This document shows, one piece after another, positions 10,140-18,068 of a stretch of DNA of 64,000 nucleotides (position 1 is its first letter; each line of letters starts with the position of its first letter). The position numbers and the translations under genes were made by a program. Origin of the DNA: an uncultured Eubacteriales bacterium. GTDB lineage: Bacteria > Bacillota > Clostridia > Christensenellales > Aristaeellaceae. Location: positions 1-64,000 of the forward strand of contig CADBZH010000011.1 of the NCBI GenBank assembly GCA_902799045.1, written 5' to 3'. The notes beneath the pieces are model-generated. The model was given only the letters and a program-made list of their open reading frames with translations. It did no database searches and was not told the origin of the DNA.

Positions 10140-11792
10140 TCATTCCACCGCGATCAGGTAGTAATACAGCGGCTGGCCGCCGGCCTGCAGCTCCACGTCG
10201 CAGTCGGTATACTGCTCCGCGAGGGCGTCCTTCAGCGCCTGGGCGTCGGCCTCGTCGGTGTCCGCGCCATAGTACACGGTGATCAGCGCGGACTCGTCGC
10301 TCACCATCTTCCCGGTGACGTCCCTGCACACCTGGGCAACGTCGCTGCCCAGCACGCTGAGCTTGTTGTCGATCATGCCCATGATGTCGCCCTCGTGGAT
10401 CTCCTGGCCGTCGTAGTTGGTGTCGCGCACGGCGTAGGTGATCGACGCGGTGTGCACGGCCTCGGCGGCCTCGGTCATGGCGGCCTCGTTCTCCTCGGCG
10501 GAGACCGTCGGGTCAAACGCCAGGGCCGCGGAGATGCCCATCGGCACCGACTTCGTGGGCAGCACGATCACGTGCCGGTCCGTCAGGCGGCTGGCCTGCT
10601 GGGCCGCGAGGATGATGTTGGTGTTGTTGGGAAGGATGATGACATTGCGCGCGTTGGTGGCGTCGCAGGCCTTCGCCAGGTCCTCGATGCTGGGGTTCAT
10701 GGTCTGGCCGCCGTCCACGATCTGATCCACGTTCAGGTTGCGGAAGATCTCCGTCAGGCCCTCGCCCAGCGCCACGGCCACGATGCCGTACTCCTTCTGC
10801 TCGGCGGCCTTCGCCGCGGCCTCCGCCGCCTGCTTGGCCTCGCGCTCGCGCCGCTCCTCCATCATGTTGTCGATCTTGATGGAATCCAGCTCACCCAGCT
10901 CCAGCGCGTATTGCAGGGCCTTGCCGGGCTCGTTGGTGTGCACGTGCACCTTCACCACGTTCATGTCGGAAATGACCAGCACACAGTCGCCCATGCGCTC
11001 CAGCCGCTTGCGCAGGCGCACCACGTCGCTCTCGCGCATGTCCGGCCGGGGATGGCTGACGATGAACTCGGTGCAATAGCCGAACTTGATCTCGCCGATG
11101 GCGTCGTGATCGTCCACGAATTCGCCGGGCATCGGCACGCCTTCGGGCTTCTCCTCGGTGATGGCGTCCACCGGCTCGCCGGTCAGCGCGGAATACATGC
11201 CGCGCAGGATCACCATCAGGCCCATGCCGCCGCTGTCCACCACGCCGGCCTGCTTCAGCACCGGCAGCATTTCCGGCGTGCGCTTCAGGATCGCGTCGCC
11301 CACGGCCAGCACCAGCTTGAACAGCTCCACCACGTCGTGCTGCTTGTCCAGGGCCTCCTCGGCCTCCTCGGCAATCACGCGGATGACGGTGAGGATCGTG
11401 CCCTCCTTGGGCTTCATCACGGCCTTGTAGGCGGTGTTCGCGCCGGAGCGCAGGGCCGTCGCCAGCAGCGGACCGTCGATATCCTCGTGGCCGACCAGCG
11501 CCTTGGAGAAGCCGCGCAGGATCTGGCTGAGTATGACGCCGGAATTGCCGCGCGCGCCCTTCAGCGCGCCCCTCGCGGCGGCGCCCGCCACGTCTGCCAC
11601 GCTGGTGTAGGGCTTCTGGTTGATCTCCTTGATCGCGGATGTAATGGTCTGGGACATGTTGGTGCCGGTGTCTCCGTCCGGCACGGGGAACACGTTCAGC
11701 GCGTCCACGTTGTCCCGATTGTTCACCAGCAGCGCCGCTCCGGATGCGAACATCTCCTTGAGCAGCATGCCGTCTATTCTCTTACCTGCCAT
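10140..11792 (-). CDS. fakA: DAK2/DegV-pathway kinase, FakA (YloV) family
   Basis: A 550-residue protein of normal FakA length. The N-terminal DhaL-like kinase domain (1-200) carries NVFPVPDGDTGTNM, whose aspartates bind Mg-ATP; the middle and C-terminal DUF1949/Fak regions follow. In staphylococci FakA phosphorylates fatty acids delivered by a DegV-type FakB so that host or recycled acids can enter phospholipid. The start ATG has GGAGG upstream. It sits 26 bases after an Asp23-family gene, the pairing (yloU-yloV) seen throughout Firmicutes. No fakB is visible in the window. Confidence 0.93.
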   Translation of the reverse strand: MAGKRIDGMLLKEMFASGAALLVNNRDNVDALNVFPVPDGDTGTNMSQTITSAIKEINQKPYTSVADVAGAAARGALKGARGNSGVILSQILRGFSKALVGHEDIDGPLLATALRSGANTAYKAVMKPKEGTILTVIRVIAEEAEEALDKQHDVVELFKLVLAVGDAILKRTPEMLPVLKQAGVVDSGGMGLMVILRGMYSALTGEPVDAITEEKPEGVPMPGEFVDDHDAIGEIKFGYCTEFIVSHPRPDMRESDVVRLRKRLERMGDCVLVISDMNVVKVHVHTNEPGKALQYALELGELDSIKIDNMMEERREREAKQAAEAAAKAAEQKEYGIVAVALGEGLTEIFRNLNVDQIVDGGQTMNPSIEDLAKACDATNARNVIILPNNTNIILAAQQASRLTDRHVIVLPTKSVPMGISAALAFDPTVSAEENEAAMTEAAEAVHTASITYAVRDTNYDGQEIHEGDIMGMIDNKLSVLGSDVAQVCRDVTGKMVSDESALITVYYGADTDEADAQALKDALAEQYTDCDVELQAGGQPLYYYLIAVE

Positions 11793-11818
11793 GATAAACC
11801 TCCAAAAGCCTCGCCGCG

Positions 11819-12169
11819 TCAGACGCGGATATCCTCCACAAGGACATTCACGCGGCCCACGGGCACGCCGGTGAGATGCTCCACCTTGTATTTCACGGTT
11901 TCGATGATGGCCGCGGCCACGGCGCTGATGGAAATGCCGTATTCCACGATGATGAACAGGTCGATATCCACCTTGTCGCCCGAGGAGCGCACCTTCACAC
12001 CCCGGCCCAGGTTTTCCCGGCCCATCATCTGCACCAGGCCGTCGGTGCCGCGCTTGGAGGCCATGCCCACGATGCCATAGCAGTCCAGCGCCGCGTATCC
12101 CGCCACGCGCACGATCACATCGTCATTCACTGTGACGACGCCCAGCTCGGTATTGTACTTGCAATCCAT
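11819..12169 (-). CDS. Asp23/Gls24 family envelope stress protein (YloU-like)
   Basis: A 116-residue protein with the Asp23 core: TVNDDVIVRVAGYAALDCYGIVGM near the start and VKVRSSGDKVDIDLFIIVEYG in the middle. The family is linked to cell-envelope homeostasis and, as YloU, is found next to fakA/yloV. The ATG at 12169 is selected because GGGAGGT lies just upstream; the longer frame extends into the leader. The promoter at 12252-12280 drives it and fakA, divergent from rpmB. Confidence 0.92.
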   Translation of the reverse strand: MDCKYNTELGVVTVNDDVIVRVAGYAALDCYGIVGMASKRGTDGLVQMMGRENLGRGVKVRSSGDKVDIDLFIIVEYGISISAVAAAIIETVKYKVEHLTGVPVGRVNVLVEDIRV

Positions 12170-12251
12170 GTGATTGATACCTCCCTTGTCATGGGGAATC
12201 GCGCCCGGCTTCGGCGGGGCGCAGATGCGCACCTATAACGCTCCTTCTAAC

Positions 12252-12280
12252 AGTATACCTTTTTTTTGTCAAATATGCAA
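12252..12280 (-). promoter_or_regulatory. Promoter of the asp23-fakA operon
   Basis: Minus strand TTGCAT, 17 bases, TATACT, giving a leader of about 75 bases before the Asp23-family ATG. Confidence 0.6.
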
Positions 12281-12371
12281 GCAAATCCCCGGCCTCGCCG
12301 CTCCCAAAAGAGTGTTTTTTACAATTCATCGGTTAATTTTCCCGATACCAGAACTTTTACACGGCCAGCCC

Positions 12372-12400
12372 TTGCGTTTTGGGGAAAGAAATGATATAAT
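12372..12400 (+). promoter_or_regulatory. Promoter of rpmB
   Basis: TTGCGT, 17 bases, TATAAT, 47 bases before the rpmB start codon. Confidence 0.75.
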
Positions 12401-12447
12401 TTCACTGTTTTGATGTGGACATATCCTTGAAGGAGGTGTGATAGAGT

Positions 12448-12639
12448 ATGGGAAAGTTTTGTGAGATCTGCGGCAAGGGCGTGGTGTACGGCAACAACGT
12501 GAGCCATTCCAACCGCAAGACGCGCCGCACCTGGGCTCCGAACACGCAGAAGGTTCGCGTGCTGGTCAACGGCGTTCCGCAGCGCATGTCCGTGTGCACC
12601 CGCTGCCTGCGCAGCAAGAAGGTTGAGCGCGCCCTGTAA
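12448..12639 (+). CDS. rpmB: Large ribosomal subunit protein bL28
   Basis: A 63-residue basic protein starting MGKFCEICGKGVVYGNNVSHSN, the standard L28 N-terminus with a CxxC pair (CEIC) and a second pair CTRC, so it is the zinc-binding form. It assembles into the 50S subunit. AAGGAGGTGTG precedes the ATG, a terminator lies 28 bases after the stop, and its divergent neighbours are asp23 and fakA, as in most Firmicutes. Confidence 0.98.
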   Translation: MGKFCEICGKGVVYGNNVSHSNRKTRRTWAPNTQKVRVLVNGVPQRMSVCTRCLRSKKVERAL

Positions 12640-12666
12640 TCCGGCGGCAGACCTGTAAATGAAAGC

Positions 12667-12698
12667 AAAGCTCACAGCGCAAAGCGCTGTGAGCTTTT
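12667..12698 (+). terminator. Terminator of rpmB
   Basis: Perfect 13-bp stem AAGCTCACAGCGC / GCGCTGTGAGCTT with an AAA loop and a short T run. Confidence 0.9.
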
Positions 12699-12810
12699 GT
12701 CGCGCCCGGGGGTTTGATTTGAAGGGCAAATATGGTATGATGATCAGGCGACCGGCGCGCAGACCGATTGGCCGGGACGCCGGGCAAGGGAACCGTTGAC
12801 GATCGAATCG

Positions 12811-12883
12811 TACAGATTCTTCGCTTCGCTCAGAATGACAACGAAGCGCAAGCGTGTCATCCTGAGCGGAGCGAAGGATCTGT
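12811..12883. repeat. Dispersed palindrome, family A, copy 2
   Basis: Inverted arms cagattcttcgcttcgctc and gagcggagcgaaggatctg. It ends 45 bases before the RluA-NUDIX start and accounts for the meaningless N-terminal extension of that frame. Confidence 0.8.
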
Positions 12884-12927
12884 GCATACCGACGGCTCCC
12901 GACATCTCTGTCTTCAGGAGGCATTCC

Positions 12928-14292
12928 ATGCGCACACTCACCGCCGTCGCCGGCGAAAAGGACGCCGGGCGAAAGGTCAAGCACTTCGTCCGGGGCGACA
13001 TGGGCGTCTCCTCCGGCCAGTTCGCGGCGCTGAAGCAAGCGGGCGGCCTGCGGGTGAACAGCGAACCCGTCCACGCGAATTTCGAGCTGCGGCCCGGGGA
13101 CGCGGTGACCGTGCAATTGGCGGACGGCCCGATCAGGGCCGTGGCGCCGGAGGACGGGCCGGTAAACGTGGTCTGGGAGGACGAGGATATCCTTATCCTG
13201 GACAAGCCCGCCCCGCTTCCCTGCCAGTGCTCGCCCCGTCAGCCGGGGGGAACGCTGGAAAACCGGCTGGCCTTCCATCGCCCCGGCCTGCCCTTTCGCC
13301 CGCTGAACCGGCTGGACAAGGGCACCAGCGGGCTGATGGCCGCGGCGAAAAACGCCCACGCGGCCCAGCGGCTGCAGCGGCAGCTGCACACCGACCGGTT
13401 TGTCCGCGAATACCTGGCGGTGGTGGACGGGGCCATGGAGGGCGAAGGCGTCGTCGACGCGCCCATCGCCAAGGAGGCGGCCGCCACCGTGCGGCGCGTG
13501 GTGGACCCTGCAAGCGGCAGGCCCGCCGTGACCCACTATAAAGTGGAAGTGACCGGCGCAAAATACAGCCTGGTGCGCCTTCGGCTTCAGACGGGCCGCA
13601 CCCACCAGATCCGCGTGCACATGGCCCACCTGGGGCATCCCGTGGCCGGGGACTTCCTCTATGGCACGGAATTGCCGGAGCTGCCCGGGCGCTTCGCGCT
13701 GCATTCCACGTACCTGCGCCTCACCCACCCCGTCACCGGGGAGGTCATCGAAAAAACATCGCCGCTGCCGGAGGCGCTGGCAGGGCTGTTGGAGGGGAAC
13801 GACATGGAGCTTTGGGACGCCTACGACAAGGACCTGGACCGCCTGGAGGGCATGGCGCTGGTGCGGGGCGAACCCATCCCGGACAGCGTCTATCACCTGG
13901 TGTGCGACATCCTCGTGCGCCATACGGACGGCGACTACCTGTTGATGCGGCGCGACCCGCGCAAGACCCACGGCGGCATGTGGGAGGCCAGCGCCGGCGG
14001 CGCGGCCCAGCGGGGCGAGACCGCCCTGGAAGCCGCCTTCCGGGAGCTGCGGGAGGAGACGGGCATCGCCGCGGAGAAGCTGACGGAGATCGGCCGGGAC
14101 ATCAGCCCCGAGCGGCACGCCATCTACGTCGCCTTCCTGTGCGTCACAGACGGCGACAAGTCGGCCGTCACCCTGCAGGAGGGCGAGACCGTGGATTTCA
14201 GGTGGGTCAGCCGGGACGCGCTTCTGGGCATGGACGGCTCCACGCTGCTGCCCAAACGCATGATCGCCTTCATGCAGGAGAAGAACCTGTGA
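12928..14292 (+). CDS. RluA-family pseudouridine synthase fused to a NUDIX hydrolase
   Basis: A 454-residue two-domain enzyme. Residues 1-75 resemble an S4-type RNA-binding domain, and residues 80-290 are an RluA/RsuA-type synthase with the catalytic-Asp motif FRPLNRLDKGTSGLM and the motif LQTGRTHQIRVHMAHLGHPV. Residues 300-454 are a NUDIX domain with box GAAQRGETALEAAFRELREE followed by TG, close to the canonical Gx5Ex7REUxEExGU, of the isopentenyl-diphosphate-isomerase-like subgroup (SVYHLVCDILV). AGGAGG precedes the ATG at 12928. Each half appears complete. Which RNA uridine and which nucleoside diphosphate are used cannot be told. The nuclease gene overlaps its stop by four bases. Confidence 0.9.
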   Translation: MRTLTAVAGEKDAGRKVKHFVRGDMGVSSGQFAALKQAGGLRVNSEPVHANFELRPGDAVTVQLADGPIRAVAPEDGPVNVVWEDEDILILDKPAPLPCQCSPRQPGGTLENRLAFHRPGLPFRPLNRLDKGTSGLMAAAKNAHAAQRLQRQLHTDRFVREYLAVVDGAMEGEGVVDAPIAKEAAATVRRVVDPASGRPAVTHYKVEVTGAKYSLVRLRLQTGRTHQIRVHMAHLGHPVAGDFLYGTELPELPGRFALHSTYLRLTHPVTGEVIEKTSPLPEALAGLLEGNDMELWDAYDKDLDRLEGMALVRGEPIPDSVYHLVCDILVRHTDGDYLLMRRDPRKTHGGMWEASAGGAAQRGETALEAAFRELREETGIAAEKLTEIGRDISPERHAIYVAFLCVTDGDKSAVTLQEGETVDFRWVSRDALLGMDGSTLLPKRMIAFMQEKNL

Positions 14293-14669
14293 ACGCGCTG
14301 TCCCGGGAGATCGAGCGCGTCGCCGCCGCCCTCTGTGCCGTGCGCGTGCCGGCCCAGCCGGAGGAATACGACATCCACGCCGCCGTGGCGAGGGCGCTTG
14401 CTGACGCGGCGCTGGAATATGAGCACGAATACCGCCTCGGCCCCCGCCGCCGCGTGGACTTCCGCGTGGGGCGGATCGGCATCGAGGTGAAGAAGGGCCG
14501 GCCGGCCTCGTCGAAGCTGGCGGAACAGCTGCGGCGCTATCTGGAATCGGACGGGATCGACGCCATCGTCGTGGTCACCCAGCGGGCAACGGCGCTGCCC
14601 GCGACGATCGCCGGTAAGCCGGTATGCCTGATTTCCCTGAATCGCCTGTGGGGCGTCGCGCTGCCGTAG
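14289..14669 (+). CDS. Small PD-(D/E)XK-like nuclease domain protein
   Basis: A 126-residue protein starting at a GTG that overlaps the preceding TGA (GTGA), so it is translationally coupled to the RluA-NUDIX gene. An N-terminal helix bundle is followed by RRRVDFRVGRIGIEVKKG, where D57 and E66-x-K68 fit the PD-(D/E)XK active-site spacing, and then AIVVVTQ, a buried strand. It most resembles stand-alone restriction-like or Holliday-resolvase-like nucleases. The SNF2 helicase begins 139 bases downstream. The assignment rests on the motif alone. Confidence 0.6.
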   Translation: MNALSREIERVAAALCAVRVPAQPEEYDIHAAVARALADAALEYEHEYRLGPRRRVDFRVGRIGIEVKKGRPASSKLAEQLRRYLESDGIDAIVVVTQRATALPATIAGKPVCLISLNRLWGVALP

Positions 14670-14808
14670 GCGCTTTGAGCAACCGGAATTGGATGTGCAA
14701 ATCCCTGCGGGATTTGTTTCAGAAGAAGCGGACCGGATTGCCATAACTCCGTACTCTTCACCCCCTCTCTCCACACCGAACACACCGCAATCCCCTTCGG
14801 AGGCATCG

Positions 14809-16608
14809 ATGGACTACTACGACGAATACACCGGCTCCGGCGCCATCACGATGGACGACTTCGGCGACGCTGCTGACGCGCAGCCGGAGATCCCCGCCTA
14901 CCTGCGGGACGTGCCCGCCGGGCGCCACACCTACGGCACGCTCAGCTACAACCGCAAGTCGAAGTGCTGGATCATCAGGGGCGAGCCCTGCGTGACGGAA
15001 CTGGCGAAGCGGCTGTTCCCCGGCTGCGACGGCCGGGGCCGCGGCGTGGCGCGGTTCACCGCCCACCGGCGCGTCATCGGCGATCTGAACTGGCTGATGC
15101 TGCGCTATCCGCTGGAGGTGAAGGAGGGCGACCGCGACCGCTGGGAGGGCGCGCTGGAGGAGGCGCGGGAGTACGCCGTGCGCCGGGAGCAGGCGCTTTC
15201 CATGCCGGAGACGGCCACGCCCCCGGCCGAGAGCTTTTCCGGCGAGCTGCTGCCCTTCCAGAAGCAAGGCCTGGGCTTCATGCTTTCCACCCGCCGGTGC
15301 CTGCTGGCGGACGAGATGGGCCTGGGCAAGACGGTGCAGGCGCTGGCCTTCCTGGCCACCACCGCCGCATACCCCGCCATCCTCGTGGTGCCGCCGCACC
15401 TGATCCGCAACTGGCAGCGCGAGGTGGAGCGCTTCCTCAGCCCGGACGGGCGGCTCCGGGTGCACGTCATCCGGGGGCTGACCCCCTACGCCCTGCCGGA
15501 GGCGGACATCTACATCATCCACTACCTGCTGCTGCGCGGGTGGAAGGAGGCGCTGCCGGAGCAGGGCTTCAAAACCGTGATCTTCGACGAGATGCAGGAG
15601 CTGCGCCGCAACGGCACCGGCAAGTATTCCGCCGCCAGCCTGCTCAGCGAGGCCTGTGAAAACTGCATCGGCCTGTCCGGAACGCCCATTTACAACAACG
15701 GCGGCGAGATCTGGAACGTGGTGAACATCATCGACTTCCACTTCCTGGGCGACTGGGAGAGCTTTTCCCGCGAGTGGTGCTACGGCTACAACACCGCCGT
15801 GGTGGCCAAGCCGGAGCTGCTGGGCGAACACCTGCGCGGCGAAGGCCTGATGCTTAGGAGGCTCAAGAGCGACGTGCTCACCGAGCTGGCCCCGAAGCGG
15901 CGGCTGGTGCAGGAGATCGACTGGGACGACGCGGTGTACCGCGAACTGATGGCCCCGGTGGCACGGCAGCTGCAATTGCTGCGCGCCACGGACGATCCCT
16001 CCCGCCGCGCCATCATCGAGGATGCCATCAGCCAGACCCAGCGCCAGGCCACCGGCATCGCCAAGGCGCCCTTCGTGTGCGCGTTCGTGCGGGCGCTGGT
16101 GGAGGGCGGCGAGAAGGTGCTGCTGATGGCCCATCACCACGCCGTGATGGACATCTACAAGCGCGAATTGAAGGCCTTCAAGCCCGTGTTCATCACCGGG
16201 CGCGAGACCGACCGGCAGAAGGACGAGGCCGCCGCCGCGTTCATGGAGGGCCGGACGGACCTGCTGTGCCTCTCGCTGCGCTCGGCCAGCGGGCTGAATC
16301 TGCAGCGGGCCACCTGCGTGGTGTTCGGCGAGCTGGACTGGTCCCCCGCCGTGCACAGCCAGGCCGAGGACCGCGCCCACCGCATCGGCCAGCGCGACAG
16401 CCTGCTCTGCTACTACCTGGTCTCCCCCAAGGGCAGCGACCGGGACATGCAGGACGCGCTGGGCCTGAAGGTAAGCCAGTTCGTGGCCATCATGGGCGAC
16501 GCCACGCCCAGCCGAGAGGATCAGTTCCTCCAGCAGTCCGAGGCCCGCGAGCGCATCCGCCAGCTGGTGAGGCGGCTGGAATCGGAGGAATCGGATTCAG
16601 CCGAATAA
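14809..16608 (+). CDS. SNF2-family DNA translocase/helicase
   Basis: A 599-residue protein. After an acidic N-terminus and a basic region (residues 45-110), the ATPase core starts at LPFQKQGLGFML, with Walker A ADEMGLGKTVQAL, a DEMQ box in place of DEAH/DEAD (VIFDEMQELRRN), SGTPIYN as motif III, and C-terminal motifs VFGELDWSPAVHSQAEDRAHRIGQ. SNF2 proteins translocate on double-stranded DNA; this short type is frequent in phage and mobile DNA, although nothing else here is phage-like. The ATG at 14809 follows CGGAGG. A small nuclease gene lies just upstream, suggesting joint action. Confidence 0.9.
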   Translation: MDYYDEYTGSGAITMDDFGDAADAQPEIPAYLRDVPAGRHTYGTLSYNRKSKCWIIRGEPCVTELAKRLFPGCDGRGRGVARFTAHRRVIGDLNWLMLRYPLEVKEGDRDRWEGALEEAREYAVRREQALSMPETATPPAESFSGELLPFQKQGLGFMLSTRRCLLADEMGLGKTVQALAFLATTAAYPAILVVPPHLIRNWQREVERFLSPDGRLRVHVIRGLTPYALPEADIYIIHYLLLRGWKEALPEQGFKTVIFDEMQELRRNGTGKYSAASLLSEACENCIGLSGTPIYNNGGEIWNVVNIIDFHFLGDWESFSREWCYGYNTAVVAKPELLGEHLRGEGLMLRRLKSDVLTELAPKRRLVQEIDWDDAVYRELMAPVARQLQLLRATDDPSRRAIIEDAISQTQRQATGIAKAPFVCAFVRALVEGGEKVLLMAHHHAVMDIYKRELKAFKPVFITGRETDRQKDEAAAAFMEGRTDLLCLSLRSASGLNLQRATCVVFGELDWSPAVHSQAEDRAHRIGQRDSLLCYYLVSPKGSDRDMQDALGLKVSQFVAIMGDATPSREDQFLQQSEARERIRQLVRRLESEESDSAE

Positions 16609-16647
16609 ATTTCATCATCAAAATTTTACGAAAAACGTGTTAAGGGG

Positions 16648-16676
16648 TTGCAATTATCGCCCGTTTTCGGCATAAT
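16648..16676 (+). promoter_or_regulatory. Promoter of the diguanylate cyclase gene
   Basis: TTGCAA, 17 bases, CATAAT. It lies inside an upstream extension of the frame, so it argues for the ATG at 16738. Confidence 0.55.
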
Positions 16677-16737
16677 AGGTGTATATGGTTGTATAGAGGC
16701 CGTTTATGGTCTCAATCGGACCCGACCGGGGAGCGCC

Positions 16738-17814
16738 ATGAGTTTTTTGACCGAGTTCCTGCGCCAGAAAGCGCCGAAATCGGGCAAGGACATGCCCGCA
16801 TACTACAAAAAAGCACTGAGCATCACGGCAGTGCTGTTGATCGCGTATTTTTTGGCCAGCACCCTGCTGTTCGCCATCATCTTCAGGCGCTTCGAATATG
16901 TTCCGCTGATCGCGGCAGCGCTCAGCGGCTGCATGCTTTGGAAAATCGATCGCATCGGTCCGCGCGTCTGCGGGCTGGCCGAGTCCATCCTGGTGGGATT
17001 CTGGTGCCTCTGGTTCGTGCACCGCTTCGGCTGGGGCGCCGGCGTTCAGCAGCTGCTAGTGACCTCGCTGATCCTGTGCTTTTTCAATGTATCTGAAAAG
17101 CCGGCGCTGAAAATCACGTTCTGCCTGAGCGTGATCGTCGTGCGCGTGGCGATCTATATCTATTCCACCCGCCACGCGGAACTCTTCCCCCTGAGCGGGC
17201 AGGCGCGCCTGATCTTCCAGCTCTTCAACAGCGTCTCCGTCTTCACATTGCTGGGCTGCCAGTGCATGCTTTTCAGCACCTCCGTCCAGGACGCCGAGCG
17301 CCAGCTGCGCATCGACAACCAGGAGCTGCACAAGGAGGCCGGCACCGATCCCCTCACCCAGCTGCCCAACCGCCGCGCCATGCTGGACTACATCCACACC
17401 TACCTGAAGAAAAACCCGGAGCAGGCCTTCGGCGTCGCCATCGCGGACATCGACTTCTTCAAGCACGTCAACGACACCTACGGCCACAATTGCGGCGACT
17501 ACACCCTGAGGACGCTGTCGGACAAGTTCCGCGAATTCTGCGGCGACCGCATCCGGGTGTGCCGCTGGGGCGGCGAGGAATTCTGCCTCTTCATGCCGGA
17601 GATGAACCTGGACGATGCCGGCGCGGCCATGAACGACCTCTGCTACGCCGTGCGCAAAATGCCGCTGCACTTCGAGGAAACGGATTTCTCCATCACCATT
17701 ACCATCGGCGTCGCCGAGAACGACTTCCGCTCTCCCCTGGAATCCATCCTCGAGGAGGCCGACCGCAAGCTCTATATGGGCAAGGCCTCCGGCCGGGACC
17801 GGGTGGTCATCTGA
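16738..17814 (+). CDS. Membrane diguanylate cyclase (GGDEF domain)
   Basis: A 358-residue protein. Residues 25-200 contain about six membrane helices and no recognised sensor domain; residues 200-358 are a GGDEF domain with AIADIDFFKHVNDTYGH (metal-binding Asp) and an intact GGEEF active site. It should make cyclic di-GMP from two GTP. The position expected for the RxxD inhibitory site is not conserved, so product inhibition may be absent. No EAL or PilZ protein is in the window. A promoter and a terminator flank it, so it is monocistronic. Confidence 0.93.
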   Translation: MSFLTEFLRQKAPKSGKDMPAYYKKALSITAVLLIAYFLASTLLFAIIFRRFEYVPLIAAALSGCMLWKIDRIGPRVCGLAESILVGFWCLWFVHRFGWGAGVQQLLVTSLILCFFNVSEKPALKITFCLSVIVVRVAIYIYSTRHAELFPLSGQARLIFQLFNSVSVFTLLGCQCMLFSTSVQDAERQLRIDNQELHKEAGTDPLTQLPNRRAMLDYIHTYLKKNPEQAFGVAIADIDFFKHVNDTYGHNCGDYTLRTLSDKFREFCGDRIRVCRWGGEEFCLFMPEMNLDDAGAAMNDLCYAVRKMPLHFEETDFSITITIGVAENDFRSPLESILEEADRKLYMGKASGRDRVVI

Positions 17815-17830
17815 TGCCGCAAGGCGGCTC

Positions 17831-17858
17831 GCTTCCCGCTTCAGGGAAGCTTTTTCTT
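17831..17858 (+). terminator. Terminator of the diguanylate cyclase gene
   Basis: GCTTCCC / GGGAAGC stem, six-base loop, then TTTTTCTTTG, 16 bases past the stop. Confidence 0.8.
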
Positions 17859-17880
17859 TGTCTCTTTTCCAATATCAAAA

Positions 17881-17985
17881 ACCGGATTGTCACGTCGAAC
17901 CCTTCGGGTTCTCCTGGCAATGACGCCGTGTGATAACGCATGGTTGTGCGTCATTGCAAGGAGCGAAGCGACGTAGTGGTCCGTG
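17881..17985. repeat. Dispersed element, family B, copy 1
   Basis: Outer ends read accggattgtcacgtcg and acgtagtggtccg, enclosing ctcctggcaatgacg and cgtcattgcaaggagcga. Copies with the same order lie at 31881, 36581 and 57597. The remaining gap to 18068 holds a family C palindrome at 17999-18020. Confidence 0.8.
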
Positions 17986-18068
17986 TCCTTTTCTTTCGCA
18001 GGGCGGCGCAACGCCGCCCCTGCAAGTGCATGCCTGCTGTATGTTTATTCGCTTTGAGACTGCCTCTT

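Noticed and set aside
12796..12927. N-terminal extension of the RluA-NUDIX protein
   Set aside because: It is read from a family A palindrome; the ATG at 12928 has a clear AGGAGG.
14289..16608. Prophage remnant around the nuclease and SNF2 genes
   Set aside because: No integrase, capsid, lysis or attachment-site features are nearby, and base composition matches the flanks.
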